Assembly: GCF_014400405.1 (NCBI RefSeq)
Contig: NZ_CP060496.1
Span: 1,984,001 to 2,048,000 of the forward strand
Length of the DNA stretch: 64,000 nt
Reading direction: 5' to 3'
Source of the DNA: Brachybacterium sp. Z12
Lineage (GTDB): Bacteria > Actinomycetota > Actinomycetes > Actinomycetales > Dermabacteraceae
Shown: positions 1-8,584 of the stretch, piece by piece
Layout: every line of letters starts with the position of its first letter
How positions within the stretch are numbered: position 1 is the first letter of the stretch
Translations under genes and position numbers: made by a program
Notes under the pieces: generated by a model
Database searches by the model: none
What the model saw: the letters and a program-made list of their open reading frames with translations, nothing else
What the model was told of the DNA's origin: nothing

Positions 1-113
1 TGCACACCACCACGATCCTGGGCACTGTGGACGAGGACATCTTCCGCAACCTCGGGATCTCGGTGACCTCCGAGCCTCGGTTCCTGCGCAAGCAGCTCTA
101 CCACAAGCGCTGA
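1..113 (+). CDS. C-terminal end of an unidentified protein (5' truncated by window)
   Basis: Frame 3 is open from the window edge to a TGA at 111-113 and gives about 36 residues ending in LYHKR. The codons have strong third-position G/C like neighbouring real genes, so this is very probably the tail of a gene running into the window. The fragment carries no motif I can assign. It ends 4 bases before the convergent stop codon of the acetyltransferase gene at 118, so the two genes meet tail to tail with no room for a separate terminator. Confidence 0.6.
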   Translation, partial: HTTTILGTVDEDIFRNLGISVTSEPRFLRKQLYHKR

Positions 114-117
114 GGCC

Positions 118-687
118 TCATTCCTCCACGCTGCGCAGCGCGCGCGCCGGGGATCCGACGACGAGAGCCTTGGCAGGAACGTCCTTGGTGACCACCGAGG
201 CGGCGGCGACGACGGCATCATCACCGATGGTGACTCCGGGAAGGATCGTCACGTTCGCACCGATCCAGACGTTCCGCCCGATGATCACTGGCGCCGGCTG
301 CAGGTCTCCGCGCCGTGAGGGAACGAGGTCGTGGTTGAGGGTGGCGATCATGGTGTTGTGGCCGATGAGGCAGTCGTCGCCGATCTCTATCCCGCCCTGG
401 TCCTGGAAGCGGCAGCCGGCATTGAGGAACACGCGCTTCCCCAGACGGATGTTCTTGCCGAAATCCGAGGTGAACGGCGGGAACAGGGTCACGCTCTCGT
501 CGATCTCGCGCCCGGTGAGCTCCGCGAGCAGCTCCCGCACCCGGGCCGGCTCGCGGTAACCGCCGTTGAGCTCGCCGGTGATCCGCAGAGCCTCCTGGCT
601 GGTGGAGTGCATCACCTCGTGCAGAGGCGAGTCCGCCACGATCCTGTCGCCCGCATCGAGCGCCTCGAGCAGATCTGTGAGGGTCAA
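118..687 (-). CDS. Maltose/galactoside O-acetyltransferase family (LbH hexapeptide repeat)
   Basis: The product is 189 aa and matches the Maa/LacA/NodL acyltransferase family, which transfers acetyl from acetyl-CoA to a sugar hydroxyl in the cytoplasm. An N-terminal maltose-acetyltransferase cap (about residues 5-55, SPLHEVMH...GYREP) is followed by left-handed beta-helix repeats (IGDDCLIGHNTMI, IGRNVWIGANVTILPGVTIG, GDDAVVAAASVV). The catalytic His is probably in TLNHD. I chose the TTG at 687 because AGGAAAGG lies just upstream and the family begins there; a much longer open frame upstream has no family similarity. The physiological sugar cannot be told from sequence. It is transcribed away from the zinc-ribbon orphan at 901. 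Confidence 0.85.
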   Translation of the reverse strand: MTLTDLLEALDAGDRIVADSPLHEVMHSTSQEALRITGELNGGYREPARVRELLAELTGREIDESVTLFPPFTSDFGKNIRLGKRVFLNAGCRFQDQGGIEIGDDCLIGHNTMIATLNHDLVPSRRGDLQPAPVIIGRNVWIGANVTILPGVTIGDDAVVAAASVVTKDVPAKALVVGSPARALRSVEE

Positions 688-807
688 TGGAACCGCCTTT
701 CCTCGGCCCGTGCCCCGGTGGTGGTGGGCCTGGCCTTCCCACAGCGTATCGAGCCCGCCGCTGCCCTGGCCCGCGGCACCACCAGCTTGTGAGAAGATTT
801 CGCGGTT

Positions 808-838
808 CGCGCGCCGGGTAGGGGATATCCGGCGCGCG
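808..838. repeat. Perfect 10-bp inverted repeat in divergent spacer
   Basis: CGCGCGCCGG (808-817) and CCGGCGCGCG (829-838) are exact reverse complements separated by 11 bases. They lie in the 213-base divergent spacer between the acetyltransferase gene and the orphan at 901. This could be a stem-loop or a regulator site; nothing else was seen in the spacer. GC-rich palindromes of this length can arise by chance here, so confidence in function is low. Confidence 0.4.
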
Positions 839-900
839 GCGAGCCATCTGGGAGGCCCCCTCACGGCGCGGTCCCGGCGGAAGCGTGCTCTACTGGGGAG

Positions 901-1287
901 ATGACTGTCGATCTCTCCCACCGCCGGCGCATGACCCGCACCGAAGCACTGGGCTGGAACCCCGACTGGTCCGTCGGAGATATCCGACTGATCGGTGAGC
1001 ACTTCGACCGGGTCGAGGCGCTCACCTTCTACCGCACATCCTCCAACGGCAGCGTCACGGCGCAGGATTCCGAAGGCCGTTCGGTGATGTACCTGTACCC
1101 GGGCTATGTGGAGTTCCGCAAGGGGCTCGCCCCCGAGGACCGCCCGGATCCGGAATGGCACGGCCTGGCGCTGTCCTCCTTCCGTCCCCGCTCGGCCACC
1201 TCGTCCAAGGGCGAGGAGCGGCTGAGCTTCTGCCCGAGCTGCTTCTACGCGCTGCCGGCGACGGGCATCTGCGACACCTGCGACTGA
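901..1287 (+). CDS. Conserved-looking hypothetical protein with C-terminal zinc ribbon
   Basis: The 128-aa product is unrecognised. The N-terminal 90 residues look like a compact globular domain (SNGSVTAQDSEGRSVMYLYPGYVEFR suggests beta strands). The last 20 residues hold two CxxC pairs (CPSC and CDTCD), a typical rubredoxin-like zinc ribbon placed at the extreme C-terminus. GGGGAG directly abuts the ATG, so spacing for a ribosome site is poor and a leaderless message is possible. It stands alone: divergent from the acetyltransferase and about 200 bases upstream of the fructan-locus lacI. Function is unknown. Confidence 0.75.
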   Translation: MTVDLSHRRRMTRTEALGWNPDWSVGDIRLIGEHFDRVEALTFYRTSSNGSVTAQDSEGRSVMYLYPGYVEFRKGLAPEDRPDPEWHGLALSSFRPRSATSSKGEERLSFCPSCFYALPATGICDTCD

Positions 1288-1400
1288 GCCGCTGGGCGGC
1301 CCGGGCCGTCCCGGGTCGCCGGCGATGGAGATGGCGAGCGCGCGGGCGCCATGTTGCCCCCTCACCATCAGAATCATCGATTTTCGCCACCCTGCGCCTC

Positions 1401-1430
1401 TTGACAGCCGGGGATCACAACCCTCAGTAT
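1401..1430 (+). promoter_or_regulatory. Candidate promoter of the fructan-locus lacI operon
   Basis: TTGACA (1401-1406) is a perfect -35 hexamer. It is followed after 18 bases by CAGTAT (1425-1430), a moderate -10. The palindromic operator at 1435-1448 starts just downstream, so a bound repressor would cover the start point. The lacI ATG is at 1495. Confidence 0.55.
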
Positions 1431-1434
1431 CTAC

Positions 1435-1448
1435 GTCATACGAATAAC
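1435..1448. promoter_or_regulatory. LacI-type operator, copy 1 (GTCATACGAATAAC)
   Basis: This 14-mer matches the palindrome GTTATACGTATAAC at 12 of 14 positions and has the central CG typical of LacI-family sites. Related copies lie at 2646-2659 and 4502-4515 in the same operon. Its place at the start of transcription suggests autoregulation by the adjacent LacI protein (inference). Confidence 0.65.
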
Positions 1449-1494
1449 GTCCGTCGCTCGGAAGCCCGAGGGACCCGGTACCGAGGAGCACGGC

Positions 1495-2518
1495 ATGGCG
1501 CAGCGCCCCACCATGAACGACGTGGCCGCCGAAGCCGGTGTGTCCCAGGCCGTCGTGTCGCTCGTGCTCGGCGGGCGCTACGCGGGGCGCGCCTCCGAGC
1601 GGACCGCAGAGCGGATCCGCGAGGCGGCAGAGAGCCTCGGATACCGCACCAACCTGCAGGCGAAGACGCTCAAGACCGGCGTCTCCGAGATCATCGGCCT
1701 GGTGGGTGACGAGGTCGCCACCTCCCCTTCTCGGGGCAGATGATCAAGGGCGCCCAGGACTGCGCGTGGGCGGAGGGCAACACGCTGATGACCGTCGACA
1801 CGGGCGGGGACGCCGCACTCGAAGCGGCCGCCATCGAGACGATGCTGTCCCATCAGGTGCGCGGGATCCTGTACACGGCCATGTACCACCGCGAGCTCGA
1901 GGTGCCGCGCAGCGCTCTGGAGACCCGCACCGTCACCCTGAATGCCCGCGACCTCACGGGGAGCACCCCGAGCGTGATCCCCGACGAGGAGAAGGGCGGG
2001 TACGACGCGACCCGAGTCCTGCTGGAGGCTGGGCACACGCGCATCGGCATGATCAACATCCATCCCACGGAGGAGATTCCCGCCGCCCGCGGTCGCCGCC
2101 GCGGGCACCAGCGCGCCCTGGAGGAGGCGGGCATCGCCTTGGACCCGAGCCTCATCCATGCCGGCGAGGGCATCCATCGAAGCGGCGACGAGGGGGTGCA
2201 GGCCCTGCTCGCGCTCGAGGATCCGCCGACGGCGATCTTCTGCGGCAACGACCGGACGGCGCTGGGCGCCTACCAGGCCATCGCGGAGCTGGGCCTGCGC
2301 ATCCCTGAGGACGTCTCGATCGTCGGCTTCGACGACCAGGACGTCCTGCGGGACTTCTTCCACCCTCCGCTGACCACCGTGCAGCTGCCGTTCATCGCCA
2401 TGGGCGAGCGTGCCGCCGCCCTCGTGCTGGATCCCGCAGCCCGCCCCGAGACCCACCTCATCCCCTGTCCCGTGATCCACCGCGGATCCGTCGCCCCCGA
2501 AAGGACGCTGACGCATGA
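1495..2518 (+). CDS. LacI-family transcriptional regulator of the fructan/sucrose locus (two frame breaks)
   Basis: This is a LacI/PurR-type repressor of about 341 aa once mended. The N-terminal helix-turn-helix reads TMNDVAAEAGVSQAVVSLVL and is followed by a hinge and a periplasmic-binding-protein-like sensor domain (for example VSIVGFDDQDVLRDFF). The frame breaks near 1727, where a CCCC run needs one more C to give SPFSGQMIKG. It breaks again in the C run near 2495; adding one C there makes the gene end at TGA 2516-2518, overlapping the next ATG as ATGA. It heads an operon with ABC permeases, a binding protein, a GH32 hydrolase and a fructokinase, so its effector is probably a fructan, sucrose or fructose-derived sugar. 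Operators at 1435, 2646 and 4502 are likely its targets. Confidence 0.85.
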
Positions 2519-3512
2519 CCACCGACACCGCCGTCGGACCTCCCGCCCCGCAGACCGCTGCACCGCCGGGGGCCCCGACCCCGCCCCCGTCCCCGCGTGC
2601 CACTGCGCGCCGCACGCGGGTGCGACGCATCGTCCAAAGCTGGCAGTTATACGTACTACTGGCTCCTGCGGTCATCTACCTGTGGTCTTCAAGTACTGGC
2701 CGATGTACGGCGCACAGATCGCCTTCCGCGAGTACAACCCGGTGGACGGCTTCTTCTGGAGCCCATGGGTCGGTCTGGAGCACTTCCAGACCTTCATCAC
2801 GAGCTTCCAGTTCGAGCGCATCGTCGCCAACACGCTGACCATCAACACCGTCGGCCTGCTGGTCGCGTTCCCGGTGCCGATCATCCTGGCCCTGATCGTC
2901 AACCAGCTGCCCAGCGAGCGCTTCAAAAGGCTCACCCAGACCATCCTCTACTCGCCGTCCTTCATCTCGGTCGTGGTGGTGGTCGGCATGATCCACCTGC
3001 TGTTCTCGCCGAGCTCCGGCCTCGTCAACCACCTGATCGGCACCTTCGGCGGGCAACCCATCTTCTTCATGGGAGCGCCCGAGTGGTTCAGGCCGCTCTA
3101 CATCGGCTCCGACGTCTGGCAGAACGCCGGCTTCTCGATGATCATCTACCTCGCCGCGCTCACCGCGATCGACCCCTCGCTCCACGAGGCGGCACGCATG
3201 GACGGCGCGCACCGCTTCCAGCGGATCCGCCACATCGACATCCCGGGCATCCTCCCGGTGATCACGATCCTGTTCATCCTGGCCGTGGGCAACATCTTCA
3301 ACCTCGGTTTCGAGAAGGTCTATCTCATGCAGACCGACCTCAACCTGCCCACCTCCGAGGTCATCAACACCTACGTCTACAAGGTCGGTCTGCAGGGCGC
3401 CCAGTTCAGCTACTCGGCGGCCATCGGACTGTTCAACTCCGTCCTGAACCTCCTCCTTCTGGTGACCTTCAACTGGGTCGCGAAGAAGGCCAACCAGTCG
3501 AGCCTGTGGTGA
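2515..3512 (+). CDS. Sugar ABC transporter permease, LplB-like (one frame break)
   Basis: This is an integral membrane permease of the binding-protein-dependent sugar importer class (LplB/YteP-like), about 332 aa. After a Pro/Ala-rich cytoplasmic tail (residues 1-40) come about six membrane segments and the EAA loop (LHEAARMDGAHRFQRIRHIDIPG) that contacts the ATPase. The frame breaks near 2690: CCTGTGG must be CCTGGTGG to join VIYL to VVFKYWPMYGAQI. The start overlaps the lacI stop by ATGA. TTA, GTA and CTA, rare codons here, occur together at residues 45-48 where an operator copy is embedded. No ATPase gene is present, so a shared MsiK-type ATPase elsewhere is expected. Confidence 0.88.
2646..2659. 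promoter_or_regulatory. LacI-type operator, copy 2, inside permease coding region (GTTATACGTACTAC)
   Basis: It matches the palindrome GTTATACGTATAAC at 12 of 14 positions. It lies within codons 44-49 of the first permease gene and forces otherwise rare TTA, GTA and CTA codons. It could act as a roadblock or looping operator with the upstream copy, about 1.2 kb away. Confidence 0.5.
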
Positions 3513-3517
3513 TCCCG

Positions 3518-4467
3518 ATGACAACCCAGAACAGCACCCATCCTCTCCAGCGCAGCTCCTTCACGCCGCGCAGGCAGACCTTCGTCAACCGCATCGCCGA
3601 TCCGCTCTTCGTGATCGTCACCTACGGGATCATCGCGATCGCGATCCTCCTGATCGTCTATCCGCTGTACTTCATCGTCATCGCGTCGATCTCCGATCCG
3701 AACCTCGTCCAGCAGGGCAAGGTCGTCCTGTTCCCGCGGGGCATCACCTTCGACGGCTACGTCACGATCTTCAGCACCTCGACCATCGTGCGCGGTTTCC
3801 TCAACTCCGTGCTGTACACGGTGGTCGGCACCGTGCTCAGCGTCTCGATGATCCTGTTCGGGGCCTATGCCCTGGCCCGCAAGGACATGCCGGGTCGGAA
3901 CCTCTTCATGATCCTGTTCGTGATCACGATGTTCTTCGACGGCGGCATGATCGCCCGCTACCTCGTGGTGAAGGAGCTGGGGATGCTCGACACCATGTGG
4001 GCCGTGGTCCTGCCCGGCGCCGTGGGCGTCTGGAACCTGGTCATCGCCCGCACCTTCTTCGAGCAGAACCTCTCCCCGAGCTGCGGGAGGCGTCGCAGCT
4101 GGACGGAGCCTCCGACTTCCGGTTCTTCTTCAGCATCGCGCTGCCGCTGTCGAAGCCGCTCATCGTCCTCATGGCGATGATCCACATCGTCGCGAACTGG
4201 AACGCCTTCTTCGACGCGATGATCTACCTCAGCGACGAGTCGAAGTACCCGCTCCAGCTCATCCTGCGCAACGTGCTCATCCAGTCGCAGGCCTCCGCCT
4301 CCGGCATGGACATGGCCTCGATGGACTCCACGGCCGCCGCCCAGAAGATGGGCGAGCTGCTGAAGTACTCGATGATCGTGGTCTCCACGATCCCGCTGCT
4401 CATCGCGTTCCCGTTCCTCCAGCGCCACTTCATCAAGGGCGCCACCCTCGGTGCGCTCAAGAGCTGA
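3518..4467 (+). CDS. Sugar ABC transporter permease, LplC/YtcP-like (one frame break)
   Basis: This is the second membrane subunit of the same importer, about 316 aa, starting 6 bases after the first permease stops. Six membrane segments are visible (IIAIAILLIVYPLYFIVIA near residue 45, then others), and the EAA loop reads LREASQLDGASDFRFFFSIALPLS. The frame breaks near 4077, where a CCCC run needs one more C to give NLSPELREASQLDG. The C-terminus QRHFIKGATLGALKS is typical of this LplC-type class, which partners with a large lipoprotein lacking close MalE similarity. Confidence 0.88.
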
Positions 4468-4501
4468 CCGTTCTCCTATCCGCGCGCATCCCGAACACCC
4501 A

Positions 4502-4515
4502 GTCATACGTACAAC
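4502..4515. promoter_or_regulatory. LacI-type operator, copy 3 (GTCATACGTACAAC)
   Basis: It matches GTTATACGTATAAC at 12 of 14 positions and lies in the 79-base gap between the second permease and the binding-protein gene. Placement suggests a separately regulated internal promoter for the binding protein, whose product is usually needed in excess over the permeases. Confidence 0.65.
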
Positions 4516-4546
4516 CGCACAACAGCCACGACGAAGGAGTCCCCTC

Positions 4547-6128
4547 ATGCTGTCCCGTCGCCAGTTCACCCTCGGTGCCACCGCTCTCTCCCTGACCGTC
4601 GGACTCGCCGCCTGCAGCCGGCCCTCCGCGCAGGAGACCGAGGATCTCTCCGCCGACGCCGGCCTCACCGACTCCGGGCTCCGGTCGTCAGCGAGGAGCT
4701 CACGCTGAAATTCGGCGGCGCGAAGTCCGCCCTCGCCCCGGACTACGAGACCATGGAGCTCGCCGAGACCTGGACGGAGGATTCAGGCATCACGATCAAC
4801 TGGGTCAACGAACCGGACGAGGTCTGGAACGAGAAGAAGAACCTCCTGCTCGCCAGCGGCGAGCTCCCCGACGCCCTGTTCAACACCGGTCTGTCCGACG
4901 CGGAGGTCGCGAAGTACGGCGCCAACGGCACTTTCATCGCCCTCGAGGAGCTCATCCCCGAGCACGCACCCACGCTGCACGGCATCCTCGAGGAGCGCCC
5001 GGACATCAGATCCGCGATGACCGCGTCCGACGGGCACATCTACACGCTGCCGAGCGTCGAGGAGCTCGGCCTCGTCGAGTTCCCGCGGATGCTCTTCATC
5101 AACACCGACTGGCTCGACCAGTACGGCCTGGAGATGCCCACGACGGTGGACGAATACCACGAGGCCCTGCTCGCCTTCAAGGGGGGCGGCCCTTCCGGCG
5201 TGCTGCCCCTGTCCTTCATCGGCGCCGGGGACATCGCGGACCTCATCGCCGCGATCGGCGGGCAGGCCGACAATGCCGACCACCGCATCGTCCAGGACGG
5301 GAAGGTCGTGTTCACCGCGGACAAGGACGGCTTCCGCGATGCGATCGCCACCCTCCACACCTGGTACGGCGAAGGGCTCATCGACCAGGAGTCCTTCGCC
5401 CAGGACTACGTCAAGTTCATCGCGAGGGGAAGGCCGAGCCGCAGAGCCTCGGCTCGTTCTACTTCTGGGAGATCTCCGAGGTGGTCGGCGCCGAGCGGGC
5501 TGATCAGTACCAGCTCGTGCCGATCTTCCCCGGGCCCGACGGGGTGCAGCGCGCCTGTGTCGAGAACAACCAGGAGATCAACCGCGGTGCCTTCGCCATC
5601 AGCCGTACCAACCAGTACGCCGCGGCGACGCTGCGCTGGGCCGACATGCTGTTCGACCCGGCCATGAGCGCACAGGCGAACTGGGGACCGGTCGGCGTGT
5701 CCCAGGAGCTGAACGACCAGGGGATGCTCGAGCAGATCCCTGTCACCGGTGGCGGTACCGAGCAGGAGCGCCGGGTGAAGGTCGCCCCCGGCGGGCCGAA
5801 GATCATCACCGCCGAGGACTTCGAGACGGTCGTCCTGCCCGAGCCGAGGGCCGCCGAGCGTCAGGCCCAGATCTCTGAGTTCTACGCGCCGCACCGTGCC
5901 AACGAGAAGTACCCGCCGGTGATGCTGTCGGTCGAGGAGCTGAACCGGATCAGCACCATCGAGGCCGACGTGAAGACGCTCGTGGACGAGAAGGTCTCCA
6001 CCTGGATCGTCAAGGGAGGCATCGAGGACGAGTGGGACGGCTACGTCGCCCAGCTCGAGTCGATCGGACTGCCCGAGATCGTCGAGGTGTACCAGACCGC
6101 CTACGACCGCTTCCTCGAGAACGCCTGA
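4547..6128 (+). CDS. Extracellular sugar-binding lipoprotein, LipO-like (two frame breaks)
   Basis: This is the substrate-binding subunit of the importer, about 527 aa. It has a signal peptide with a twin Arg near the start and the lipobox LAAC (Cys23), so it should be lipid-anchored on the outer face of the membrane. The body contains solute-binding family 1 features (AETWTEDSGITINW, LPSVEELG, DYVKFIA). The frame breaks near 4680 (one base missing around GGGCTCC, giving GPPVVSEELTLKFGG) and near 5428 (GCGAGGGG needs one G, giving IAEGKAEPQSLGSF). AAGGAGT lies 8 bases before the ATG. The following GH32 gene points to fructo-oligosaccharides as ligand (inference). Confidence 0.88.
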
Positions 6129-6190
6129 CCCCTGAACCCTGTCTTGCCTGCTGCCACCACTTCCCGACAGACCCCGAAGAGAAGAAGAGA

Positions 6191-7633
6191 ATGACGACCA
6201 CTGAGCAGTCCCTGTCCAGCACCAGCGCCGATGTGTCTCGCACCGACGTGCACCGCCCCCGATTCCATTTCACCCCTGAATCGACCTGGATGAACGATCC
6301 GAACGGCATGATCCTTCACGACGGCCGGTGGCATCTCTTCTACCAGAACAACCCGCTGGGCAGCGATCACGACAACCTGTCCTGGGGCCATGCCGTCTCC
6401 GACGATCTGGCGACGTGGACGCACCTGCCTGTGGCACTGCGCTTCTCCGAGCAGGAGATGATCTTCTCCGGAAGCGTCGTCCACGACGCGCAGAACAGCT
6501 CGGGGCTGGCGGCGCCGGGCGAGCCGGGCCCGTTGGTGGCCCTCTACACCAGTGCGTACACCGCGGCCCATCCCACCCGTGCGGGCATCCAGGCCCAGTC
6601 GATCGCCTACTCGACCGACGGCGGCACCGAGTGGACCCACTACGCCGGCAATCCGGTGCTGGATCGCGATTCCGCGAACTTCCGGGACCCGAAGGTGTTC
6701 TGGCACGCGGAGAGCGAGCGATGGGTCATGGTCACGGTGGAGGCTGTGGACTTCCAGATCCATCTCCACACCTCTGCGGATCTGCTCTCGTGGGAGCACG
6801 CCTCGGTCTTCACCCACCCTGAGATCGACGGCGGCATCTGGGAGTGCCCCGATCTGCTGCGGGTGCCGGTCGCCGGCTCCGCTGGCAAATCCGCGCGCGA
6901 GGCCTGGGTGATGGTGCTCAGCACCAATCCGGGCGGCCCCGCCGGTGGTTCCGGCACCTACGTGCTGATCGGCGATTTCGACGGCCGCAGCTTCACGTTG
7001 CAGGCGCCGCCGCGCCCGCTTGATCTGGGCCAGGACTGCTATGCGGCGGTCTCCTTCTCCGGGGTGGGCGGCAACCCGGTGCTGATGGGCTGGATGAACA
7101 ACTGGGACTACGCCCATCAGACCCCGACCGCTCCGTGGCGATCGTCGATGACCCTGCCCCGGACGCTCCATCTGGAGCCCACGGCCGACGGCACCCTCGA
7201 CCTGATCCAGCATCTGATCGTCCCCGAGGCGGTTCGGACCGTGGACCTCGGCGCCCTGTCCGCCGCTGCCCGCCCGGTGGTGCTCGATGCCGCGGAGCCG
7301 TTCCGCCTGCGCGGCGTGCTCTCCGCGCGCACCCCGCACCGCCTCGTGCTGCGCTTCGACCAGGACGACCTGGCGCGCGAGCTGGTGCTCTCGGTGGACG
7401 CCGCAGGACAGATCGTGGTCGATCGGAGCGCCGCTCATGAGACGACCTTCGCCCGGGATCATGGCCGCTCCGCGCCCTATGTGCCTGCAGCCGGCACCGA
7501 GGAGGTCTCCTTCGATCTGGTGGTCGATCGCTCCTGCATCGACCTGGAGCTGGACGGCGGCCGTGCCCTGGTGTCGCAGCAGATCTTCCCCGGCGCCTCG
7601 GAGGCCACCGTCCACGTCGAGCCCGGCGCATGA
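6191..7633 (+). CDS. Glycoside hydrolase family 32 (intracellular fructanase/sucrose hydrolase)
   Basis: The 480-aa enzyme carries all GH32 landmarks: WMNDPNG with the nucleophile Asp36, FRDPK with the transition-state Asp166, and WECPD with the acid/base Glu218. A five-bladed propeller is followed by a C-terminal beta-sandwich (residues about 345-480, ending in IFPGASEATVHVEPGA). It hydrolyses terminal beta-fructofuranosyl bonds in sucrose, inulin- or levan-type oligosaccharides. There is no signal peptide, so it should act on imported substrate in the cytoplasm. It overlaps the fructokinase start by ATGA. Levanase, exo-inulinase or sucrose(-6-phosphate) hydrolase cannot be told apart from sequence. 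Confidence 0.93.
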   Translation: MTTTEQSLSSTSADVSRTDVHRPRFHFTPESTWMNDPNGMILHDGRWHLFYQNNPLGSDHDNLSWGHAVSDDLATWTHLPVALRFSEQEMIFSGSVVHDAQNSSGLAAPGEPGPLVALYTSAYTAAHPTRAGIQAQSIAYSTDGGTEWTHYAGNPVLDRDSANFRDPKVFWHAESERWVMVTVEAVDFQIHLHTSADLLSWEHASVFTHPEIDGGIWECPDLLRVPVAGSAGKSAREAWVMVLSTNPGGPAGGSGTYVLIGDFDGRSFTLQAPPRPLDLGQDCYAAVSFSGVGGNPVLMGWMNNWDYAHQTPTAPWRSSMTLPRTLHLEPTADGTLDLIQHLIVPEAVRTVDLGALSAAARPVVLDAAEPFRLRGVLSARTPHRLVLRFDQDDLARELVLSVDAAGQIVVDRSAAHETTFARDHGRSAPYVPAAGTEEVSFDLVVDRSCIDLELDGGRALVSQQIFPGASEATVHVEPGA

Positions 7634-8556
7634 GCGAGCCGGTCGCGCTCGTCGTCGGAGAGGCGCTGATGGACGTCGTCCGCTCGCCGGACGGGAAGGT
7701 GCGGCATCGACCAGGCGGCAGCCCGGCCAATGTGGCCGTGGGCCTGGCCCGGCTCGGGGTGAGCACGGAGCTGCTGTGCTCTCTCGGTCCCGATGCGCAC
7801 GGCGCCGCTCTGCGAGCTCACCTCGCCGCGGCCGGCGTCGTCCTGCGCCCGCCGATGGGTCCCGCGCCCTCGGCGACCTCGACGGCGGAGGCCCGGCTGG
7901 ACGCGGACGGCGCCGCGAGCTACCACTTCGACATCTCCTGGGACCCGGGCCCGTTCGAAGCCGGTCCCGTCCGTCTCCTCCACACCGGCTCGCTCGCGGC
8001 AGTCGTGGAGCCGGGGGCGGAAGACGTCGTGGCGGCGCTCGCGGCGGCGGATCCCGGGACTCTCATCAGCCTCGATCCGAATGTGCGGCCCAGCCTCGGC
8101 CTGGGACCGGAGCAGGTGCGTGCGCGGTGCGAACTCGCCGCACGGCACGCGCACGTGGTGAAGATGAGCGATGAGGACCTCTCCTGGATGTACCCGGGAG
8201 CCTCCCTCGACCTGGTCGCCGAGCGGCTGCACGGGCTGGGGGTGCGACTGCTGGTGGTGACGCGCGGCGTCCAGGGTTGCGTGCTCGCCGCTCCGGGCTG
8301 GCGCAGCGAGCTGCCGGCCCCCTCGGTCCCGGTGGTCGACACCATCGGCGCCGGGGACTCGTTCATGTCGGGGCTGCTCTTCGCGATCCTGGCCTCCGGC
8401 GGGGATACGGGGCTCCGCACGGGCACCATGCACCGGCATCAGGCCGAGGCGTGGGCCCGCATCGCGCTGCGCAGCGCGGCGATCACCGTCGGCCGTGCCG
8501 GGGCGCAGCCGCCGCTCGCCGAGGAGCTTCCGCAGGAGGTCGCCGCAGCGGTGTGA
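7630..8556 (+). CDS. PfkB-family sugar kinase, probably fructokinase
   Basis: The 308-aa protein is a ribokinase/PfkB-fold kinase. It has the N-terminal signature GGSPANVAVGLARLG (about residues 36-50) that binds the sugar, and the C-terminal DTIGAGDSFMSG with catalytic base Asp243. The ATGA overlap with the GH32 gene implies translational coupling, so the fructose freed by the hydrolase would be phosphorylated at once to fructose-6-phosphate. Substrate assignment rests on context; the family also contains kinases for other ketoses. It is the last gene of the operon and faces the tetR gene. Confidence 0.9.
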   Translation: MSEPVALVVGEALMDVVRSPDGKVRHRPGGSPANVAVGLARLGVSTELLCSLGPDAHGAALRAHLAAAGVVLRPPMGPAPSATSTAEARLDADGAASYHFDISWDPGPFEAGPVRLLHTGSLAAVVEPGAEDVVAALAAADPGTLISLDPNVRPSLGLGPEQVRARCELAARHAHVVKMSDEDLSWMYPGASLDLVAERLHGLGVRLLVVTRGVQGCVLAAPGWRSELPAPSVPVVDTIGAGDSFMSGLLFAILASGGDTGLRTGTMHRHQAEAWARIALRSAAITVGRAGAQPPLAEELPQEVAAAV

Positions 8557-8584
8557 GACGGCGACCCGCCCTGCGCTCCGCGCC

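Noticed and set aside
1495-2518. LacI regulator as a pseudogene
   Set aside because: The breaks are one-base losses in C runs, like those in conserved housekeeping genes, so sequence error is the better explanation.
1740-3512. Apparent LacI-permease fusion protein in one open frame
   Set aside because: The fusion exists only because of missing bases near 2495 and 2690; mending gives two ordinary genes overlapping by ATGA.
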